A stretch of DNA of 10,462 bases from an uncultured Clostridia bacterium (GTDB lineage: Bacteria > Bacillota > Clostridia > Christensenellales > CAG-917), in the NCBI GenBank assembly GCA_947174215.1, contig CAMWIB010000026.1, positions 1-10,462 of the forward strand, written 5' to 3'. The translations under genes were made by a program, and so were the position numbers. The notes under the pieces are model-generated. The model did no database searches and had not been told where the DNA came from. It was given only the letters and a program-made list of their open reading frames with translations. Positions 6,156 through 10,462 of the stretch are shown here, piece by piece. How positions within the stretch are numbered: position 1 is the first letter of the stretch; each line of letters opens with the position of its first letter.

Positions 6156-6170
6156 CGATTCTCTTTTATA

Positions 6171-6182
6171 TGAGTATACTCA
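6171..6182. other. 12-bp perfect palindrome near the permease terminator
   Basis: TGAGTATACTCA is a perfect 12-base palindrome between the permease stop (6207) and the terminator. It has no loop, so it is poor as an RNA hairpin; it could be a protein site or chance. Confidence 0.25.
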
Positions 6183-6206
6183 ATTTCAGCATTCTAACGG
6201 CATATT

Positions 6207-7958
6207 TTATCGCATAAGCGTATTGCCGCCACGACCGCCTGAACGAGAACGTCCGTACTCTCTTGGCTTGAATTTTCTCTCGCCGATTTCGTCGTAATAC
6301 GGCTCCGCCTTGTAGCGAATGACGAGAATTCCCGCTACAAGCAAAGCCAGCGAACACACCATAAGCACGCCCCAGAAAACGCCTAGTACTACGTTTATGC
6401 CACCCAATATTTCAGAGAAAGCTGACATAACCATTCCGCCAATCATTGCCGCAAGTCCCATCGCAACGGTTACGAGTGATATGAGCAACGAGCCTCGGTT
6501 ACCCTGCGAAACCTGCCTTAAATCCTGTCGCGTATTCCAGTTCACGTTGCCGTAACGCATATCGAAATAGATGTGAAGTCCAGTTGAACCGACAATTGCC
6601 ATAGCCATTGATACGAGGAACAGTATCACGCTGAGTATATCGAGCTTATACAGTGCAAGCGCGAGTATCACCTGTATAATCAAAACCACCGCGGACGGAA
6701 TGAGCGCGAGAATATACTTTGCCTTTATGCTGTCGCGCGGAGTTATCGGAAGGGATTTGCTGAGATAGAAGGAGCGCCCCTCTCTCGTGTACGCGAGCAT
6801 TGCCATTGCGTTCGCGCCGCCAAGGAATATCAGCGTGTACAGAACTATATAGGATAGCTTCAAGGTTGAGTTGAGATACATCGGCACGTCCTCGCCGCCC
6901 GTCTGCATATCGCTTGCAAAGTACATAACCGCCGTGATGATTGGACAAATAAGTATGTTTGCAAGGCTCGACATAGCAAGGCTTGAATTGCGAATGATAT
7001 GCTTGAAGTCCTTTGCCATAAGTGAAGCTATTATATTGCTCTGCTTGTAGGATACCGCGCTCTTCGAGCTACCCGAATGAGTTTCAAGCTTGCGTACGTT
7101 TATTCTGCGGTAGAAAAGCATTGCGAATATAAGCATGAGCGCAAGCATACCAACCGTTATGGCAAGAGATATTCCAAAGCTCTTTCCTGCGTCTATACCA
7201 AGGCAGAAGTCGATAAGCACCTTATTTGGATACATCACCTTTGAAAATACGCTAAGCCTCGCAAGCACGTTGCCAGCTATCTCATCACCTGTGGCATCAC
7301 TGCTGTCGGTCTGATTTACAAAGTAAATGAGAAGGAAGTATCCAACCATTATCAGCAGATAAAACAGTAGCGTAAGTATGGTTTTAAGTACGGATTTACC
7401 CTTGAAAAACGTGCCAATATAGGATATAGGCATTGAAAACGCCGTTACTATAAACAGCGGCAGTATTGGCGCCGCAAGTACGAGTAGAAATACGAGCGCA
7501 AAGTAGCCGTAGAACATCGCTCTGCCCATCGCCGCGTATACGATTGAAACCGTAAGCAAGGACGGAAGCAACAATGAAGCCATAAGCGAAAGCGTGCTTA
7601 TATACGCTATCGTAAACTTTGCAAAGAACACAGCCGTATGTCTTACAGGTAGCGTATTCAAAAACGGCGTGTCGGGCGAGTTATAAAGTATATTCATCAC
7701 CCCGAACATAGATATGAACAGCGCAAGCAACTGCACAGCAGATACGATAATGTTGCTCACCGCAGACAGCGTTTGCTTATCTGGAATTATTACGGCAATG
7801 ACGCCCGCGATTATGCAGATAAGTATTGCAAGCGGAATCATACAAAGAAGCGTAGTTATGCCCTGCGGCAACTTGCGTTTGCCGTTGTTTGCTATTCGGT
7901 AGGAATATTGGTTTTTCAGCAAAACCTTAAAGACAATCAAAAAATCTCTCATAGCCAT
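6207..7958 (-). CDS. ABC transporter permease with two fused ABC-2-like halves
   Basis: 583-residue integral membrane protein with about twelve hydrophobic helices: roughly 34-58, 66-92, 110-142, 147-176, 191-214, 262-284, 330-348, 369-390, 416-437, 440-464, 490-514 and 520-547. It is about twice the length of a simple ABC-2 permease. The same signature occurs once in each half: FLNTLPVRHTAVFFAKF (99-115) and FYLSKSLPITPRDSIKAKY (397-415). So it is probably a fused dimer, as in some Firmicute exporter permeases of unknown substrate. The C-terminus is a cytoplasmic tail rich in Arg, Gly and Ser (about 562-583). It follows its ATPase after a 12-base gap. The first ATG (7958) or the one two codons later (7952), which has AGGA six bases before it, may be the true start. 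Substrate unknown. Confidence 0.88.
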   Translation of the reverse strand: MAMRDFLIVFKVLLKNQYSYRIANNGKRKLPQGITTLLCMIPLAILICIIAGVIAVIIPDKQTLSAVSNIIVSAVQLLALFISMFGVMNILYNSPDTPFLNTLPVRHTAVFFAKFTIAYISTLSLMASLLLPSLLTVSIVYAAMGRAMFYGYFALVFLLVLAAPILPLFIVTAFSMPISYIGTFFKGKSVLKTILTLLFYLLIMVGYFLLIYFVNQTDSSDATGDEIAGNVLARLSVFSKVMYPNKVLIDFCLGIDAGKSFGISLAITVGMLALMLIFAMLFYRRINVRKLETHSGSSKSAVSYKQSNIIASLMAKDFKHIIRNSSLAMSSLANILICPIITAVMYFASDMQTGGEDVPMYLNSTLKLSYIVLYTLIFLGGANAMAMLAYTREGRSFYLSKSLPITPRDSIKAKYILALIPSAVVLIIQVILALALYKLDILSVILFLVSMAMAIVGSTGLHIYFDMRYGNVNWNTRQDLRQVSQGNRGSLLISLVTVAMGLAAMIGGMVMSAFSEILGGINVVLGVFWGVLMVCSLALLVAGILVIRYKAEPYYDEIGERKFKPREYGRSRSGGRGGNTLMR

Positions 7959-7970
7959 TCCTACTTTCCG

Positions 7971-8702
7971 TTACATTTCTACGTTTTCCGTAAGCTTCAA
8001 GAACAGCTCTTCAAGCGAGCTATCGCGGTTGCGTTCCTTCAAAGCGGAGATAGTGCAGGTTGTTATAAGCTGTCCGTCGTCGATAATACCTATGCGGTCG
8101 CACAGCTTTTCTACGACTTCAAGCACGTGCGAGCTGAAAAATACGCAGTTACCCTTGTCGGCGTGTTCGCGCATAAGAAGTTTTAGGTTGTATGCGGACT
8201 TCGGGTCAAGTCCCGTCATAGGCTCGTCAAGTATCCAAACCTTCGGCTCGTGTATGAGCGCGCCTATGATATTCAGCTTTTGCTTCATTCCGTGCGAATA
8301 GGATGAAATCTGATTTTTTACCGCCTCTTCAAGCGAGAACATTTCAAGCAATCTATGAAGTCGCTGTTCTCTCTCTGCGGACGGCACGTTAAAGACGTCG
8401 CAAATGAAATTGATGTACTCAATTCCAGTCAAGCCCTCGTACAGCACGTGGTCGTCGCTGACGTAGCCGATAAGCTTCTTGACCTCGTTCGGACTCTCTT
8501 TCAATGAAATTCCGTCAATAACGATGCTTCCTTCGTTGAACGAGATTATGCTTGTCATACATTTTATCGTAGTAGACTTGCCTGCGCCGTTCGGACCGAT
8601 AAATCCGAAAATCTCGCCGTCGTAAACCTCTAATGACAGGTTATCTACTGACGGCTTGGAGCTTCCAGCATAGGTCTTTGTCAAATTGCTTATCTGTATC
8701 AT
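7971..8702 (-). CDS. ABC transporter ATP-binding protein
   Basis: 243-residue nucleotide-binding subunit that powers the adjacent permease. Motifs in order: Walker A GPNGAGKST (36-44), the Q-loop region IGYVSDDHVLYEGLTG (78-93), where Asp stands in place of Gln as is common in this exporter group, signature SYSHGMKQKL (134-143), Walker B VWILDEP (155-161), D-loop TGLDP (163-167) and H-loop His192 in FFSSHV. This looks like the CcmA/YtrB-type class that pairs with ABC-2 permeases. The start is the ATG at 8700-8702, which has GGAGG five bases upstream; the frame is open further up to 8759 but without a ribosome binding site. It leads a two-gene operon. The 153 bases upstream contain no promoter I trust. 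Confidence 0.95.
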   Translation of the reverse strand: MIQISNLTKTYAGSSKPSVDNLSLEVYDGEIFGFIGPNGAGKSTTIKCMTSIISFNEGSIVIDGISLKESPNEVKKLIGYVSDDHVLYEGLTGIEYINFICDVFNVPSAEREQRLHRLLEMFSLEEAVKNQISSYSHGMKQKLNIIGALIHEPKVWILDEPMTGLDPKSAYNLKLLMREHADKGNCVFFSSHVLEVVEKLCDRIGIIDDGQLITTCTISALKERNRDSSLEELFLKLTENVEM

Positions 8703-8855
8703 ACTTGCCTCCGCATTTGAATGCACAATGTTTAGTTTATATCTTATCTTAATCGACACAGCTTAATAGATTCTTAAATTCGTCACGTTTTGAGCCGCTA
8801 CGATTATGCGTCTTGTAATAAATAAGATTTGTCTTGCTTTGAAAACGTATAAATA

Positions 8856-10154
8856 CTACTTCTTTCTTCTTTCCGACTGGCGTTCTTTTATTACCTTTTC
8901 AAAGCCGTTTTCTGTCGGGAAATAGAATTTCTCGTCTTTAAGCTCATCGGGCAGATACTGCTGTTCAACCCAACCTCCGTAGCTGTGAGGATATTTATAT
9001 CCGCTGACGACCTCGTCCTTACCCTTATAGCTTGGGTCGCGCAGATACAGCGGAACGCTTTCGCGTTTTATACTCTTTACTGCCTTATCCGCAAGCTCCA
9101 ACGCCTCGACTACCTTATTGGACTTAGGCGCTTCTGACACGTAGATTATGCCTTCCGCAAGCGGAATTCTGCCCTCAGGCAAGCCTATCCTCTCAAACGC
9201 ACTCACACACGACTGAGCTACGACTATTGCGTTCGGGTCGGCAAGTCCGACGTCCTCGCAGGCGTGTATCATTATTCGCCTTGCGATAAGCATTGGGTCG
9301 CAACCTGCTTCAATCAGCCTTTCCGCCCAGTACAGCGCCGCAGACGAGTCGCTTCCACGCATGCTCTTGATAAAGGCGGAAATCATATCATAATACATAT
9401 CCTCCGTCACACTTAGCGACTTTTGCTGTATAGACTGCTCCGCCTCTTCCTTGCCTACGTGTATGACTCCGTTCGAGTCGGCATGCGTAGTGAGTGCGGC
9501 AAGTTCGAGTGCGTTGAGCGCGGTACGCATATCTCCGCCGCTCGCCCACGCAATATGTGACAGTGCGTCCTCATCTATTTGCAAGTTGAAATTGCCAAGC
9601 CCTCTTTCCTTATCGGCAATAGCGCGTTTAAGACCGTTCAATATGTCTGCTTCCGTAAGCCGTGAAAATGAGAAAATACGACAGCGCGATACGATAGCCC
9701 TCGTCATACTGACGTACGGATTCTCCGTAGTAGAACCTATAAATATGATATATCCCTGCTCGATTGCGGCAAGCACGCTGTCCGACTGCGCCTTATTCCA
9801 ACGGTGACACTCGTCAAGAAGAAGATATGTTTTTCTTCCGTGTACTCTGAGAAGTTCTTTTGCCTCTTCAATCACCTTTTTGGCGTCGGCTACGCCGCTC
9901 GTCACGGCGTTGAGCTTCACGAAGTGCGCATTCGTAGTTTCTGCAATAATGTTTGCAAGCGTAGTCTTGCCCGTTCCGGGAGGCCCGTAGAATATGCAGC
10001 TTCCAAGCCTGTCTGCGGAGATTGCTCTACGCAAAAGTGAACCCTCGCCAACAATCTTACCTTGACCGAGGAATTCCGTGAGCGTACTTGGGCGCATACG
10101 CTCGGCAAGCGGCGCAAGCCTTTCTACGTTGTTTTGTAAATCAAATAAATCCAT
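8856..10154 (-). CDS. rarA: Replication-associated recombination protein A (AAA+ ATPase, RarA/MgsA)
   Basis: Clamp-loader-related AAA+ ATPase that acts at stalled replication forks; its homologues are RarA/MgsA in bacteria and Mgs1/WRNIP1 in eukaryotes. 432 residues, usual length. Visible: an N-terminus MDLFD...LAERMRPSTLTEFLGQ as in the family, Walker A GPPGTGKTT (57-65), Walker B LLLDECHRWNK (111-121), sensor 1 IGSTTENP (139-146), and the C-terminal tetramerisation part with CEDVGLADPNA, LPEGRIPLAEGIIYVSEAPKSN and YLRDPSYKG, then YKYPHSYGGWVEQQYLP. Walker B has Cys where Ile is usual (DECH), still in keeping with the family. The ATG at 10152-10154 is backed by the conserved N-terminus, but it has no ribosome binding site and the promoter is placed for leaderless initiation. 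It is transcribed divergently from yunB. Confidence 0.97.
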   Translation of the reverse strand: MDLFDLQNNVERLAPLAERMRPSTLTEFLGQGKIVGEGSLLRRAISADRLGSCIFYGPPGTGKTTLANIIAETTNAHFVKLNAVTSGVADAKKVIEEAKELLRVHGRKTYLLLDECHRWNKAQSDSVLAAIEQGYIIFIGSTTENPYVSMTRAIVSRCRIFSFSRLTEADILNGLKRAIADKERGLGNFNLQIDEDALSHIAWASGGDMRTALNALELAALTTHADSNGVIHVGKEEAEQSIQQKSLSVTEDMYYDMISAFIKSMRGSDSSAALYWAERLIEAGCDPMLIARRIMIHACEDVGLADPNAIVVAQSCVSAFERIGLPEGRIPLAEGIIYVSEAPKSNKVVEALELADKAVKSIKRESVPLYLRDPSYKGKDEVVSGYKYPHSYGGWVEQQYLPDELKDEKFYFPTENGFEKVIKERQSERRKK

Positions 10155-10160
10155 ATTAAA

Positions 10161-10189
10161 ATTATAACAATATAGTGTAAATTTGTAAA
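10161..10189 (-). promoter_or_regulatory. Promoter of rarA, predicted leaderless
   Basis: On the minus strand: -35 TTTACA (10184-10189), 17-base spacer, extended -10 TGTTATAAT (TATAAT at 10161-10166). Only six bases (10155-10160) separate the -10 from the ATG, so transcription should start at or within a base or two of the A of the start codon. No Shine-Dalgarno sequence exists upstream, which fits a leaderless mRNA. Confidence 0.75.
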
Positions 10190-10249
10190 GAAAATGCTGT
10201 TCAAATCATATAATGTCGCGTGTCAAAGCTGTCGAAAATATCATCGGAT

Positions 10250-10462
10250 ATGCGCCCGAAATTTTTCCGCGTCGTGGTTGCGATTTTGGTTTTTATCGCA
10301 ATTTTCATATTCTGTACGGTGTATTTTAGAAATAACGTCGTTCCAACCGTTATGGGAAGCTCTGTTGCGCAGGTTCGCGCCATAGCTACGAATGCCGTAA
10401 ATATCGCCGCGACTGCCGTGATAAACGGAGGTATAACCTACGACGAGCTGTTCGAAGTCAAG
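10250..10462 (+). CDS. yunB: Sporulation protein YunB, N-terminal part, cut by window end
   Basis: 71 residues are visible. A short basic start (MRPKFFR) leads into one membrane helix (about 8-23), then FRNNVVPTVMGSSVAQVRAIATNAVNIAA and GGITYDELFEVK. This matches the YunB layout: an N-terminal membrane anchor, a 'PV/TLM..A...A..IAT.AIN.A' helix and an ITYD(D/E)L segment. In Bacillus subtilis yunB belongs to the mother-cell SigE regulon and is needed for normal sporulation. The start is uncertain: ATG 10250 and the in-frame GTG 10220 both lack a ribosome binding site. TATAAT at 10209-10214 (as CATATAAT, near the SigE -10 form) would put the transcription start near 10221. No convincing -35 is visible. 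It is divergent from rarA. Confidence 0.75.
   Translation, partial: MRPKFFRVVVAILVFIAIFIFCTVYFRNNVVPTVMGSSVAQVRAIATNAVNIAATAVINGGITYDELFEVK

Noticed and set aside
8703..8759. Possible 19-residue N-terminal extension of the ABC ATPase
   Set aside because: The ATG at 8702 has GGAGG at good distance and begins directly with the usual strand of the nucleotide-binding domain.
8703..8855. Promoter for the ABC operon and terminator for rarA
   Set aside because: TATAAA-like and CATAAT-like stretches exist, but none has a matching -35; no stem with a T-run follows rarA, so I report neither.
1..10462. Mobile elements, CRISPR arrays, tRNA or rRNA genes, phage genes
   Set aside because: I saw no transposase, regularly spaced repeats, tRNA-like folds or phage-type proteins on either strand.

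Overview
The window looks like chromosomal DNA of a spore-forming Clostridia-type Firmicute with moderate GC. The reasons are the conserved rpsB-tsf-pyrH-frr-uppS order, a ruvX-DUF1292 pair as in many Firmicutes, strong AGGAGG-type ribosome binding sites, SigA-like promoters, and the start of a YunB-type sporulation gene. I cannot name genus or species. Most of the window is housekeeping. Nearly everything is on the minus strand; the exceptions are two small zinc-ribbon membrane genes and the partial yunB at the right edge.

Layout on the minus strand, read right to left. rarA (8856-10154) has a strong promoter placed so close to the start codon that its mRNA is predicted to be leaderless. An ABC exporter pair follows, ATPase (7971-8702) then a double-length permease (6207-7958), closed by a terminator at 6128-6155. 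Next come ruvX (5646-6071) and a DUF1292 gene with its own promoter (5198-5563). rpsB (4063-4908) and tsf (3154-4026) are driven by a strong promoter and a structured leader that is a candidate S2 autoregulatory RNA; they end at a terminator (3118-3144). Then come pyrH (2232-2978), frr (649-1224) and uppS (1-649, a few C-terminal codons missing), the last two overlapping by one base.

The notable departure from the usual layout is between pyrH and frr. Two tandem paralogous zinc-ribbon/DUF4190-like membrane protein genes (1412-2129) lie there on the opposite strand. They converge on pyrH through a bidirectional terminator and diverge from an frr-uppS promoter. A 16-bp perfect palindrome sits in the divergent region. 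So the classic cluster is split into at least three units: rpsB-tsf, pyrH and frr-uppS.

Functionally, rpsB, tsf and frr serve translation (30S subunit, EF-Tu recycling, ribosome recycling). pyrH makes UDP, and uppS makes the undecaprenyl lipid carrier for cell wall synthesis. ruvX and rarA are nucleic-acid maintenance or processing genes. The ABC pair is an exporter of unknown substrate, and yunB belongs to sporulation. I see no mobile element, CRISPR array, tRNA, rRNA or phage gene. No evidence here amounts to a complete undescribed system; the best leads are the zinc-ribbon pair and its control region, the rpsB leader, the leaderless rarA start and an unusual UppS active site.
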